Below are positions 49,964-59,389 of a stretch of 64,000 nt of DNA, piece after piece. The DNA comes from Pseudomonas knackmussii B13 (GTDB lineage: Bacteria > Pseudomonadota > Gammaproteobacteria > Pseudomonadales > Pseudomonadaceae). Under the pieces are notes generated by a model. That model was given only the letters and a program-made list of their open reading frames with translations. It was not told the origin of the DNA and did no database searches. The translations under genes and the position numbers were made by a program. The stretch's first letter is position 1. Each line of letters starts with the position of its first letter. The DNA lies in NCBI RefSeq assembly GCF_000689415.1, contig NZ_HG322950.1, forward strand, positions 2,549,501-2,613,500. Direction: 5' to 3'.

Positions 49964-50585
49964 AACGGCTGCTGGTGGCCCCCCCCCCCTCCTGCTGCTC
50001 TGCGCAGCAGGAGGGCAGGTGAGTGCGCAGGAGCGCTGGCGCCTGTCCCGTGAAGAGGACGGCATCCGCGTCTACCTGAGTCCGGTGCCCGGCTCGCAGT
50101 ACCAGAGCTATCGCGGGGTGGTCGATATCCGCGCCAACGTGCAGACCCTGGTCGACCTGCAGGAAAACCTGCGGGTCGCCTGCAAATGGCTGTATGCCTG
50201 CGCCGAGCTGCGCCTGCTCAAGGCCAGCGGCGATGACGTCTGGCTCTACATGCGCACCGAGCTGCCGTGGCCGACGCAGCCGCGCGACATGGTGCTGCGG
50301 GTGACGACTCAGCACAGCGACGACGGCGGCCTGTTGCGCCGTATCCAGGCAGTGCCGGACTACCTGCCGCCGGTGCCGGGGCAGATCCGCGTGCCCATGC
50401 TGGCCGGTATCTGGCAACTGGCGCCGCTGCCCGACGGGCGCACCCGGGTGACCTACCAGATGCGCGCCGAACCCGGCGGCAGCGTGCCGTCCTGGCTGGC
50501 CAACAGCTTCGTGGTGGATGCGCCGCTGGACACCCTGCGCACCTTGCGCGCGGTGGCAGAGCGCCAGGCGCCGCGCACGCCCTAG
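49960..50585 (+). CDS. START-domain exported protein with a frameshift in its signal peptide
   Basis: The body (QERWRLSREEDGIRVYLSPV onward, about 185 residues) matches the START/polyketide-cyclase-like lipid-binding fold, with LPWPTQPRDMVLRVTTQHSD and the C-terminal PSWLANSFVVDAPLDTLRTL helix. The natural start is the ATG at 49960 (overlapping the anti-sigma stop), reading MKRLLVA, a good signal-peptide start. An 11-C tract then shifts the frame and a stop follows after 20 residues. With 9 or 12 C the protein would read through LLLLCAAGGQVSA into the body. A GTG at 49953 in the body frame gives no positively charged start. Either phase variation or a homopolymer error. Confidence 0.75.
49979..49989. 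repeat. C11 tract causing the frameshift
   Basis: Eleven consecutive C lie within the signal-peptide coding region of the START-domain gene. Reading from the 49960 start, adding one C or removing two restores the full reading frame. Confidence 0.93.
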
Positions 50586-52078
50586 TGGGCTGCGACCGCG
50601 TCTGCGCTGTAGCTGGCGACGCGGTTGCGACCTTCGGACTTGGCCCGATAGAGCGCCCCATCCGCCGCTTCCAGCAGTTCTTCCAGACTCCCTGCGGAGC
50701 ATTCGGAGGTGCTGGCTACGCCCACGCTCAGCGTCAGGATGCCCAGCGGCCCGCGTTCGTGGGGCAGGCTGCGGGCCTGTACGGCGGCGCGGATCTGCTC
50801 GCCGAGCGCCAGGGCCTTGGCCAGGTCGCTGTCGCCCAGCAGGACCACGAACTCCTCGCCACCGTAGCGGGCGGCGAAGTCGCTGGGGCGTCGCGCCAGG
50901 CCACCTATGGTCTGTGCCACTAGCCGCAGGGCCACGTCGCCCTGTGGGTGGCCGTAGTGGTCGTTGTAGGCCTTGAACATGTCGATATCGAGCATCAGCA
51001 GGGCCAGCGGCTCGCCGCTGCGCTGCGTGCGTGACCACTCTTCGGCGGCCCGGCGGTCGAAGGCGCGGCGGTTGTTCAGGCCGGTGAGCGCGTCGGTGTG
51101 GGCTTCCTCGCGCAATTCGCTGACCAGCGCCGTGCGCTTGCGCATCTGGCGTGCGGCGAGTAGCGCCAGGCCAATGATGGCGAGGTCCAGCCCGGCGGCC
51201 AAAAGGCCAATGGTCCAGGCGCGCAGCCGCCAGCGCAGGAAGATCTGCTGCTCCGGCAGGGCGACGCTGAACACCAGCGGGTAGTTGCCGACGCGGCGAA
51301 AGCTGTACCAGCTTCGCTGGCCATCGACGTGCGATGTCTCGATGAAGTCGCCGCGGCTGGACAGCAGGAAACGGCTGAACGCAGGCGTGTCGCGGTCGTC
51401 GGGAATGGGCGTGTCGAGCACCGGCCAGCGCACCAGGGGCGTGCCGTCGAGCATGCGCAAGGTGACCTCGCCGCCTTTGCCCAGGGACAACCCGCTGAAC
51501 TGTTCGCGCAGGTAGTCCAGTTCCAGGGTGGCCACCACCACCCCGGCGAAACTGCCGTCGGATGTGCTAAGGCGGCGGCTGACGGCGATGCTGCGCTGGG
51601 CCCCCTCGACCAGCGGCAGGAACGGCTGGCTGATGTGCAACGCATCGTCGCCGGCGATGCGCTGGCTGGCGAAGAGCTCGTTCAGCGCAAGGCTGGCCGG
51701 CTGCGGCATGCGTTTGCCGAACTGGAAGATGACCTTGCCGTTTTCGTCGGTGAGAAAGATCGAGCCCATGCCCTTGGTGGTCGCCACGTAGTCCTGCAGT
51801 AGCGCGTTGCGCACCGTCGCCGGCAGCGCCAGTACGCTCGGTTCGCGATAGGCGTGGAGCACCGTGTTCAAAGCCAGGTCGTAGGCATCGAGGTTGTGCT
51901 TGAGGTCGCGCTCGACCAGCAAGGCGATGTTGTGGCCGCTGTCACGCGCGATTGCCAGGGCGTCCTGGCGCATCTGCAGGATGACTGCGGCGGTCAGTGC
52001 CGAGATCGCCACGGCCAGGGCCAGGCTGATGTAGAGAATGACATGGGGGCGGCGGAACAGCATGGCGGACGGGCCCAT
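50582..52078 (-). CDS. dCACHE-type membrane diguanylate cyclase
   Basis: A 498-residue protein with a membrane segment at about 13-36, a periplasmic PDC/dCACHE ligand sensor (about 40-285), a second membrane segment (about 290-310) and a GGDEF domain (about 335-490). The motif GGEEF near 406 is intact, with inhibitory RPSD before it. It is a likely ligand-controlled cyclic-di-GMP synthase. An in-frame ATG at 52063 (MLFRRPHVILY) is an alternative start. Its stop overlaps the convergent START-domain gene by four bases. Confidence 0.9.
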   Translation of the reverse strand: MGPSAMLFRRPHVILYISLALAVAISALTAAVILQMRQDALAIARDSGHNIALLVERDLKHNLDAYDLALNTVLHAYREPSVLALPATVRNALLQDYVATTKGMGSIFLTDENGKVIFQFGKRMPQPASLALNELFASQRIAGDDALHISQPFLPLVEGAQRSIAVSRRLSTSDGSFAGVVVATLELDYLREQFSGLSLGKGGEVTLRMLDGTPLVRWPVLDTPIPDDRDTPAFSRFLLSSRGDFIETSHVDGQRSWYSFRRVGNYPLVFSVALPEQQIFLRWRLRAWTIGLLAAGLDLAIIGLALLAARQMRKRTALVSELREEAHTDALTGLNNRRAFDRRAAEEWSRTQRSGEPLALLMLDIDMFKAYNDHYGHPQGDVALRLVAQTIGGLARRPSDFAARYGGEEFVVLLGDSDLAKALALGEQIRAAVQARSLPHERGPLGILTLSVGVASTSECSAGSLEELLEAADGALYRAKSEGRNRVASYSADAVAAH

Positions 52079-52200
52079 TGCGATTGGGTTCGCCGGACGG
52101 GTGCCCGGGCGAATGGCCTGACAACTAAATCAGAGCCTTCATCGCATATAGCAGGTAGCCAGATTGTTGCACGCCGGGGCCGATCGAAGACTGATCCGCC

Positions 52201-54591
52201 TCAACCTTCGTCGAAGCCCAGTTCGCCCTGGCGCTGCGCGGGACGCGGGCGCTCACGGCTTGGCCTCTTGGGCGCCTGGGAGGTCGTCGACCGCGAGACC
52301 GGTTCGGCCTCCGGCGGCGGCAAGGCCAGGCGGCAGCTCTCGACCTTCCACCAGCGCGGCAGCAACTGGCGCACCGCGCCCTGGCCGAAGCGGTCGTCGA
52401 TCAACCAGACCACGCCCTGGTCCTGCTGGGTGCGGATCACCCGGCCTGCTGCTTGCACGACCTTCTGCAGGCCGGGGTAGAGATAGGTGTAGTCGTAGCC
52501 GTCGCCGAACTGGCTGTGCATGCGCTGGCGGATTTCCTCGTTCACCGGGTTGACCTGGGGCAGTCCGAGGGTGGCGACGAAGGCGCCGATCAGGCGCTCG
52601 CCCGGCAGGTCGATGCCTTCGCCGAAGGCGCCGCCGAGCACGGCGAAACCGATGCCGCGACCGCCTTCGCGGAATTGTTCGAGGAAGCCTTCGCGCGCCG
52701 TCTCGTCCATGTTGCGCGCCTGAACCCAGACCGGCACGTCCGGCTCGTCGCGGACGAAGCGCTCACGCACCTGTTCGAGGTAGGCGTAGCTGCTGAAGAA
52801 GGCCAGGTAGTTACCCGGCCGCTCGTGGTACTGCCGCGCCATCAGCTCGCAGATCGGTCGCACCGACTGCGCGCGGTGCTGGTAGCGGGTGGAGAGATTG
52901 CGCACCGCCTGCACGCTGAGCTGTTCGGCGCGGAACGGCGACTCGACGTCGAGCCAGGCGCTGTCCTGCGGCAGGCCGAGCAGGTCGCGGTAGTAGTGCG
53001 CCGGTGTCAGGGTGGCGGAGAACAGCGTGCAGCTGTGCGCCTCCTCGAAGCGCGGGGCGAGGAAGGGCGCGGGGATCACGTTGCGCAGGCAGAGGGTCGA
53101 GTAGACCCGGCCGCTTTCGCTCTCGCGGCGCGTGATGTCGAAGATCGAATGCTCGCCAAAGGCTTCGGCCAGGCGGCAGAAGGCCATGGAATCGAGGTAG
53201 AAGCTCAGCAGTTCGAGGCTGTTGCCGTCGGGTTGCTCGCTGAGGTGGTCGGTGATCGCCGTCACGGCCTTTTGCAGCGCGAGGATGAACAGCTCGGGCG
53301 CCAGCGGGTAGACCTGGTATTCCACTTCCTGGTCGCGGTGCAGCTGGTTCCAGTGGCGGCCGACGCGCTCCAGCGCGCCCTTCAGCTTGGCCGGGGCGAC
53401 GCGGCGCAGGTCCTGGAAGTCGGCCTGGTCAAGCTCGGCCGTGTACATCTTGCGGCCGCGCTCGACCAGGTTGTGCGCCTCGTCCACCAGCAGCGCCACT
53501 TTCCACTCGTTGAGCGCGGTGAGCGCGTAGAGCAGGGCGCTCATGTCGAAGTAGTAGTTGTAGTCGCAGACCACCAGGTCGGCCCAGCGGCTCAGTTCCT
53601 GGCTCAGGTAGTAAGGGCAGATGGCGTGTTCGCGGGCCACTTCGCGGACCCGCGCCTGGTCCAGCCAGGCACTGTCCAGGGCGGCCTGGCGCGCGGCCGG
53701 CAGGCGGTCGTAGAAGCCCTTGGCGAGCGGGCAGGAGTCGCCGTGGCAGGCTTTGTCCGGGTGTTCGCAGGCCTTGTCGCGGGCCACGTGTTCGAGCACT
53801 CGCAGCGGCAGGTGCGGGTCGTCTTGGCGCAGGCTGGCCAGGGCTTCGAGCGCCAGGCGCCGGCCCGGGGTCTTGGCGCTGAGGAAGAACAGCCGGTCCA
53901 GGCCCTGGCCGGGCATGGCCTTGAGCTGCGGGAAGAGGGTGCCGAGGGTCTTGCCGATGCCGGTGGTGGCCTGCGCCATCAGGTGACGGCCATCGCGGGC
54001 GGCGCGGTACACGGCTTCGGCGAGCTGGCGCTGGCCGTGGCGGAACTGCGGCCAGGGGAATTGCAGTGTTTCCAGGGCCCGGTCGCGCGCCTCGCGGTGG
54101 GCCATCTCGCGTTCGGCCCAGACGATGAAGCGCTGGCACTGCAGCTCGAAGAAGGCGTGCAACTCGTCAGCCGTGAAGCTTTCCTGGAACACCGTCTCCT
54201 TCTGCGTCATGACGTTGAAGTAGACCACCGCCAGGTCGATTTCCTCGAGGTCCTGCAAGGCGCAAAGCAGCCAGCCGTAGACCTTCACCTGGGCCCAGTG
54301 CAGCTGGCGGTGGTTGTCGGGGATGCGCGCGATGTCGCCGCGATGGGTCTTGATCTCTTCCAGGCAGTTGCGCGCCGGGTCGTAGCCGTCGGCGCGGCCG
54401 CGCACCACCAGGTTGCGGTAGGCGCCGGCCAGCGGTAGTTCGGCGCAGTAGCCGGGGCCGCGGCGGCCGACCACGGTGGCGTGCCCGGCCATGCCTTCCT
54501 GGGCGGTGGGCGAGGGGGTGAAGCGCAGGTCGAGGTCGCCGACCTTGGCCGTGAACTCGCAGAGCGCGCGCACCGCGACCTGATAGTTCAT
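52201..54591 (-). CDS. XPD/DinG-like iron-sulfur DNA helicase
   Basis: Superfamily 2 helicase of about 796 residues. Walker A is TTGIGKT near 212, the DEAH box VDEAHN near 370, and motif VI is close to the end (VVQAAGRVIRTQQDQGVVWL). Four cysteines between Walker A and the DEAH box (CEHPDKACHGDSC near 274-286, then CPYY near 324) form the 4Fe-4S domain of XPD/DinG. The N-terminal 190 residues carry a CAS4/RecB-like nuclease-type fold (ELPLAGAYRNLVVRGRADGY, CLEEIKTHRGD). ATG at 54591 overlaps the FAN1 stop, so the long upstream frame is not used. Confidence 0.9.
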   Translation of the reverse strand: MNYQVAVRALCEFTAKVGDLDLRFTPSPTAQEGMAGHATVVGRRGPGYCAELPLAGAYRNLVVRGRADGYDPARNCLEEIKTHRGDIARIPDNHRQLHWAQVKVYGWLLCALQDLEEIDLAVVYFNVMTQKETVFQESFTADELHAFFELQCQRFIVWAEREMAHREARDRALETLQFPWPQFRHGQRQLAEAVYRAARDGRHLMAQATTGIGKTLGTLFPQLKAMPGQGLDRLFFLSAKTPGRRLALEALASLRQDDPHLPLRVLEHVARDKACEHPDKACHGDSCPLAKGFYDRLPAARQAALDSAWLDQARVREVAREHAICPYYLSQELSRWADLVVCDYNYYFDMSALLYALTALNEWKVALLVDEAHNLVERGRKMYTAELDQADFQDLRRVAPAKLKGALERVGRHWNQLHRDQEVEYQVYPLAPELFILALQKAVTAITDHLSEQPDGNSLELLSFYLDSMAFCRLAEAFGEHSIFDITRRESESGRVYSTLCLRNVIPAPFLAPRFEEAHSCTLFSATLTPAHYYRDLLGLPQDSAWLDVESPFRAEQLSVQAVRNLSTRYQHRAQSVRPICELMARQYHERPGNYLAFFSSYAYLEQVRERFVRDEPDVPVWVQARNMDETAREGFLEQFREGGRGIGFAVLGGAFGEGIDLPGERLIGAFVATLGLPQVNPVNEEIRQRMHSQFGDGYDYTYLYPGLQKVVQAAGRVIRTQQDQGVVWLIDDRFGQGAVRQLLPRWWKVESCRLALPPPEAEPVSRSTTSQAPKRPSRERPRPAQRQGELGFDEG

Positions 54592-56240
54592 ACCGCGTCG
54601 TCCGCGCCAGCCCAGGTCACGTAGCAGACCTCCACCGGCATGCCGTGCTCGGCGCAGAAGGTCAGCCAGCGTTTCTGGTTGTCCTGCAGGCGGTCGCCGG
54701 GGCCTTTCACCTCGATCATCCGGTAGCGCCCTTCGGCGGGGTAGAACTGGATCAGGTCGGGCATCCCGGCGCGGTTGGCCTGCAGGTCCTGCAGCAGGCG
54801 CTCGAACCAGGCCTTCAGGTGCGCCGCCGGCAGGCAGGCCAGGGCCTGTTCCAGCAGGTTTTCGTCGAGCAGCTCCCAATAGACGAAGGGCGACTGCAGG
54901 CCCTGCTTGGCGCGGTGGATGCGGCGCATCTCGTCGGCGTAGGCATCGCTGTCGAGCAGCGCCAGGCGCGCCGCTAACAGTTCCGCGCGGCGAGAGCGGA
55001 AGCGGCTGTCGAAGAGGTCCGCCGGCCCGCTGTGGAAGGGGTGGAAGAAGGCGCCGTGCAGGGGCGCGAAGACCACGTCCCAGCAGAGCAGGCCGAACAG
55101 GCTGCAGATCAGCGTGTTCTCCACGTAGTGCACCGGGGCATTGGGACGCTGCAGGTGCAGTTGCACACATTGCTCGACGCTCAGGCCGGGCACTGGCTCC
55201 AGTTCCAGGTCGATGCGCGCGGGCGGCGCGGCCTTGGTTTTCGCCGGCTGGGCCAGGCCGAGCTGGCGGCGCAGGCGGACCAGGGCGCGCTCGATCAGCT
55301 GGGCTTCGGCGGCGTCCTGCGGCTCGGCTTCGGCCTGCACGGCCAGTTCATAGGCATCGGCATGCCGCTCCAGGCGTTCCAGCACGCGCACCTGGCGTTG
55401 CCGCGCGGCGGCGTGGCCGCTGGCGGCGTAGACGGGCAGCGCACCCTCCCAGTCGGCTTCGCGTTCCAGCTGCTGGCCGATGTGGTACAGCAGGCGCCCG
55501 CGACGGCGCTGCAGGTTGGCGGTGGAGCAGTCGAGCGCGGCAATCAGCGGAAGCAGCTCTTGCGCCTCGGCGCCCAGCTCGAAGGCTTCGCGGCAGCGTT
55601 GCAGGAACAGGTGCCCGTCGATCTCCTCGCGGCTGGCGAACCCACGGGATTCGCGGGTCAGCGGGACCGTCTCGTAGCGCATGATGCCGAGGTCGGCGAG
55701 GACGAACTCGCTCCAGTCCTGATGCAGGTTGCCGAAGAACATCAGGCGCAGGCGCTCGATGCGTTCGCCGATGGCCAGGCTGTAGACCGGGTCATCCAGC
55801 TGTGGGCACCAGTCGGCGAAGGGGCGTGGCTCGGCCTCCTGCTCGGCGAGCTCGGCAAGCAGCTCCGGCTTGCGCAACTGGCGGCTGGACAGGCGTGCAC
55901 CGAAGCAGTCGAGGATCTCGTCCTTGCGCAACAGGCCGAACAACTCCTCCAGGCCTAGTGCGGCGCGACCGTCCAGCCAGCCGGCCTCCAGCAGCGGCGC
56001 GGCGGCAGCGCGCGGGCAGCCGATCTCGGCATAGTCCAGCTTGCTGGCACGGAAGTGCGGGCCCTTGCGCATGACCAGCCGTACCAGTAAGGCCCGGCTT
56101 TCCAGGGGCATTTGCTGGAATTCGGCGAGGAATCGGCGTTCATCGGCGTCGAACAGGTCGTCGTAACGCTCCTCCAGCCAGGCAATGGCCCGGTGGAAGT
56201 TGGCGAGGTAATAGAAACGCGGGTCGGAAAGGGCGGACAT
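54588..56240 (-). CDS. FAN1-type VRR-NUC structure-specific nuclease
   Basis: A 550-residue bacterial homologue of the FANCD2-associated nuclease FAN1, which unhooks interstrand crosslinks and cuts 5' flaps. The C-terminal VRR-NUC domain has the PD-(D/E)XK site: MPDLIQFYP (Asp near 495), then MIEVKGPGD (Glu near 510, Lys near 512) and DNQKRW. The central part is a TPR-like region (EREADWEGALPVYAASGHAA) and the N-terminus has the SAP-like winged helix. An SOS box lies 16 bases before the start codon, and the helicase gene overlaps its end; the pair is a crosslink-repair operon. Confidence 0.9.
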   Translation of the reverse strand: MSALSDPRFYYLANFHRAIAWLEERYDDLFDADERRFLAEFQQMPLESRALLVRLVMRKGPHFRASKLDYAEIGCPRAAAAPLLEAGWLDGRAALGLEELFGLLRKDEILDCFGARLSSRQLRKPELLAELAEQEAEPRPFADWCPQLDDPVYSLAIGERIERLRLMFFGNLHQDWSEFVLADLGIMRYETVPLTRESRGFASREEIDGHLFLQRCREAFELGAEAQELLPLIAALDCSTANLQRRRGRLLYHIGQQLEREADWEGALPVYAASGHAAARQRQVRVLERLERHADAYELAVQAEAEPQDAAEAQLIERALVRLRRQLGLAQPAKTKAAPPARIDLELEPVPGLSVEQCVQLHLQRPNAPVHYVENTLICSLFGLLCWDVVFAPLHGAFFHPFHSGPADLFDSRFRSRRAELLAARLALLDSDAYADEMRRIHRAKQGLQSPFVYWELLDENLLEQALACLPAAHLKAWFERLLQDLQANRAGMPDLIQFYPAEGRYRMIEVKGPGDRLQDNQKRWLTFCAEHGMPVEVCYVTWAGADDAV

Positions 56241-56255
56241 GTCTGAAGGCAAAGG

Positions 56256-56271
56256 CTGTATTTTTATACAG
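56256..56271 (-). promoter_or_regulatory. LexA (SOS) box before the FAN1-helicase operon
   Basis: CTGTATTTTTATACAG is a perfect fit to the LexA consensus CTG-N10-CAG with the preferred TAT...ATA flanks. On the coding strand it overlaps a TATAAA-like -10 box and ends 16 bases before the ATG, so LexA binding would block transcription. Confidence 0.9.
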
Positions 56272-56329
56272 ATATCAGCCAGAGCGCCGAATGGCAATCC
56301 GCGCGGGATGGATGGCCCGCGCGGCCGGC

Positions 56330-59300
56330 TCAGCGTGGCTGGCCCCCGGCCCCCCCGCGCAGCGCCGGGCTCTGCTGGCGCCAGCTTTCCAGCCAGATCG
56401 GCAGCTCCTGCGCCGGCATCGGCCGGCCGATGCCGTAGCCTTGGCCGAAACGGCAGCCCATGCGTCGCAGCTGGCGGGCGTGCTCGAGGGTTTCCACGCC
56501 CTCGGCGACCACCTCGCGGTCGAAGGTTTCGGCCAGGCGGATCACGCCTTCGACGATGCCCAGGTCGTCGCCGTCGTGGAGCATGTCGCGGACGAAGGTC
56601 TGGTCGATCTTCAGGGTGTCCACCGGCAACTGGCGCAGGTAGGTCAGCGAGGAGTAGCCGGTGCCGAAGTCGTCGAGGGCGAAATGCACGCCCAGCTTGC
56701 GGCACTGGCGCAGCACCTGGATGGCGCGGGCCATGTCGTCGATGGCGACGCTTTCGAGGATTTCCAGCTCCAGGCTTGCCGGCGGCAGCTCGGGGTAGCG
56801 TGCCAGGCTGCTACCCAGCCACTCGGGGAAGTGCTGGTCGAGCAGGTGGCAGGCGCTGACGTTGACGCTGATCGCCACCGGCCGCCCCTCGCGGCGCCAG
56901 GCATCGGCCTGGGCCAGGGCGGTACGGATCACCCATTCGCCCAGGCGCATGTCCAGCGGGCTGCCCTGCAGCGCCGGGAGGAACATGCCCGGCATCAGCA
57001 GGCCCTGGTCGGGATCGGCCCAGCGCACCAGCGCTTCGACGCCGACCAGCGCGCCGGTGTCGAGGTCGACCTTGGGCTGGTAGTGGAGGACGAATTCGTC
57101 GGCCTCCAGGCCACTGTGCGCGCGGTCGAGCAGCTTGCGCCGGGCGTGCGCCTTGCGGTCGCTGTCCGGGTCGAACAGGTGGTAGCGGTTCTTCCCGGCG
57201 GCCTTGGCCAGGCACATGGCCTGGTCGGCGTGGCGCAGCAGCAGGCCGGCATCGACGTCGTCGTCGGGGTAGATGCACACGCCGATGCTGGCCGAGAGGC
57301 GGAACTCACCGGCTTCGGTGGCGATGGGCGCGTTGATCGCGGCGAGCATGCGGTCGAGGGAGGACGAGCAGTCCTCCACCGACTCGATCTCGGTCAGCAG
57401 CACCACGAACTCGTCGTCGCCCAGGCGCGCCAGGGTGTCCTCGCTGCGCAGCACATGCTTGAGGTTGTCGCCGACCGTCACCAGCAGGCTGTCGCCCAGG
57501 GCCGTACCGCCTTGCTGGTTGATGGACTTGAAGTCGTCGATGTCCAGGTAGCACACCGCCAGCGAGTGCGACGAGCGCAGGCTGCGGGCGATGGCCTGGT
57601 CGAGGCGGTCGCCGAGCAGGCGGCGGTTGGGCAGGCCGGTGAGCGGGTCGAAGTGGGCCATGCGGTCGAGCTGGTCGGCCTGGCTCTTGATCTGCGTGAG
57701 GTCGCTGAACACGCCTATGTAGTGCAGCGGCTGGCCCTGGTCGTCGTGGGCGACGCTGATCGAGAGCATTTCCGGATAGGTCTCGCCGGACTTGCGGCGG
57801 TTCCACACTTCGCCGCTCCAATAGCCGTCGCGCGCGAGGCTCGCGTACAGCTCGCTGTAGAAGGCGGGGTCATGCAGGCCGGAGGAAAGCACGTTGGGCC
57901 GCTGGCCGACGACTTCCTCGGCGGTGTAGCCGGTGATCCGGGTGAAAGCCGGGTTGACCCGGCTGATGCGCATCTGCGGATCGACCACGATGATGCCCTG
58001 GTGGCTGCTGTCGAAGACCATTGCCGCCTGATGCAGCGCCAGTTCGGCGAGCTTGCGCTCGTTGATGTCCTGCAGCGCGCCATAGAGCTGGCGAACCTTG
58101 CCGTCGCTGCCGCGGCGGCCATAGCCACGCACCGATACCCAGCGCTGGGCGCCGGACTGGTCGCGCAGTTCCGCATCGACGGCGAAGTCTTCGCCCTGGG
58201 CCAGCGCCTTGTGCGTGGCCTGCTCGATCAGCGCCCAGTCCTTCTCTCCGAACCATTGGCGCAGCGCGGAGAAGGACGGCGGCGGCTGGTCGCTGGGAAG
58301 GCCGAAGATGCGGAAGGTCTGCTCCGACCAGACCTGCCGGTCGCTCGCCGCATCCCACTCCCAGTTGCCCACATTGGCCAGGCGCTGGGCCATGCGCATG
58401 GCGGTCTCGCTGCGCTGCAGGGCTTCCTCGGTGCGCTTGCGTGCAGTGATGTCGTGGGCGATGCCGAACACGCCACGGACCTGGCCGGCGGCATCGAAGA
58501 TCGGCCCCTTGGTGATCAGGAATTCGAGCGCGCGGCCATCGCGCAGGGTCAGGCTTCGCTCCCAGCTGCGGGTGCACGCCTCGCGCATCAGGGTCAGGTC
58601 TTCTGCGCGCAGTTGGTCGGCTTGCTCGTCGCAGAAAAGCAGGCGGTCGTCGTTGCCGAGCAGAGCCTCCGGAGTGACCTGCAGCAGCTCGGCGAAGGCG
58701 CGGTTGGCCAACTGGTAGCGACCGGCCTGGTCCTTGACGAAGATGGCATCGGTGGTGCCGGTGACCACGGCGTCGAGCAGGTGGCGCTGGGCGTGCAGGT
58801 GCCGTTCGGTACGCAGGCGCAGGTGGCTGAGCAGGCTGATGGCCAGGCCGCCGAGGCAGAGGACGGCGAACTGCAGCAGGTCGTGGTCGTTGTCGATCCA
58901 CAGGCTGTTCAACGGCGGCAGCGCGAGGTAGTCCAGTCCGAGTCCGGCCAGCGCGGTGGCCAGAAAGCCGGGGCCGAAGCCGCCGAGCCAGGCGCTGGCG
59001 ACGATGGGCAGGAGCAGGATCACCGGCAGGGAGTGGTGATCGAGAAGGCCGGCCAGGCTGTGGTGCACCAGCAGCATGGCGAGGGTTACCAGGGTGGCGA
59101 ACAGGTAGCTGCCGGCGCGTTGCAGCAGACTGCGTTGCGGCGCATCGCCGAAGGGGGCGCTATCGAGGGGGCTGGCCGTGGCCGGCGGCACGGTGTTCAG
59201 CGCATAGATGAGCAGGGCGGTGGTGAGGATGACGAAGAAGCCGCCCTTGGCCATGGACAGCCAGACCATCGCCTGGGTACTGGCCAGGTCGGCGAGCAGA

Positions 59301-59389
59301 CGATCCGAACAGTAGATCCAGGCCAGGGAAGCCAGCGCATAGCCGCTGGCGGCGAGGCCGATGAATCGTCCGCGGGGAGACATTGCCAT
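56330..59389 (-). CDS. PAS-GGDEF-EAL phosphodiesterase with a degenerate GGDEF
   Basis: A 1019-residue membrane protein: about six membrane segments (first pair near 10-65; DUF4118/KdpD-like set near 90-195), three PAS domains (about 205-325, 335-450, 455-580), GGDEF (about 590-750) and EAL (about 765-1000). The cyclase motif reads GDDEF near 657, with the second glycine replaced; the inhibitory RSED is kept. EAL near 785 (VGVEALVRW) is intact, with DDFGTGYSS. The net activity is probably cyclic-di-GMP breakdown, with GTP or cyclic-di-GMP binding by the GGDEF part as control. AGGAAG precedes the start. Confidence 0.9.
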   Translation of the reverse strand: MAMSPRGRFIGLAASGYALASLAWIYCSDRLLADLASTQAMVWLSMAKGGFFVILTTALLIYALNTVPPATASPLDSAPFGDAPQRSLLQRAGSYLFATLVTLAMLLVHHSLAGLLDHHSLPVILLLPIVASAWLGGFGPGFLATALAGLGLDYLALPPLNSLWIDNDHDLLQFAVLCLGGLAISLLSHLRLRTERHLHAQRHLLDAVVTGTTDAIFVKDQAGRYQLANRAFAELLQVTPEALLGNDDRLLFCDEQADQLRAEDLTLMREACTRSWERSLTLRDGRALEFLITKGPIFDAAGQVRGVFGIAHDITARKRTEEALQRSETAMRMAQRLANVGNWEWDAASDRQVWSEQTFRIFGLPSDQPPPSFSALRQWFGEKDWALIEQATHKALAQGEDFAVDAELRDQSGAQRWVSVRGYGRRGSDGKVRQLYGALQDINERKLAELALHQAAMVFDSSHQGIIVVDPQMRISRVNPAFTRITGYTAEEVVGQRPNVLSSGLHDPAFYSELYASLARDGYWSGEVWNRRKSGETYPEMLSISVAHDDQGQPLHYIGVFSDLTQIKSQADQLDRMAHFDPLTGLPNRRLLGDRLDQAIARSLRSSHSLAVCYLDIDDFKSINQQGGTALGDSLLVTVGDNLKHVLRSEDTLARLGDDEFVVLLTEIESVEDCSSSLDRMLAAINAPIATEAGEFRLSASIGVCIYPDDDVDAGLLLRHADQAMCLAKAAGKNRYHLFDPDSDRKAHARRKLLDRAHSGLEADEFVLHYQPKVDLDTGALVGVEALVRWADPDQGLLMPGMFLPALQGSPLDMRLGEWVIRTALAQADAWRREGRPVAISVNVSACHLLDQHFPEWLGSSLARYPELPPASLELEILESVAIDDMARAIQVLRQCRKLGVHFALDDFGTGYSSLTYLRQLPVDTLKIDQTFVRDMLHDGDDLGIVEGVIRLAETFDREVVAEGVETLEHARQLRRMGCRFGQGYGIGRPMPAQELPIWLESWRQQSPALRGGAGGQPR

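Noticed and set aside
54592..55170. N-terminal extension of the helicase frame into the FAN1 gene
   Set aside because: The extension is an out-of-frame shadow of the FAN1 C-terminus; the ATG in the ATGA overlap at 54591 gives the normal protein.
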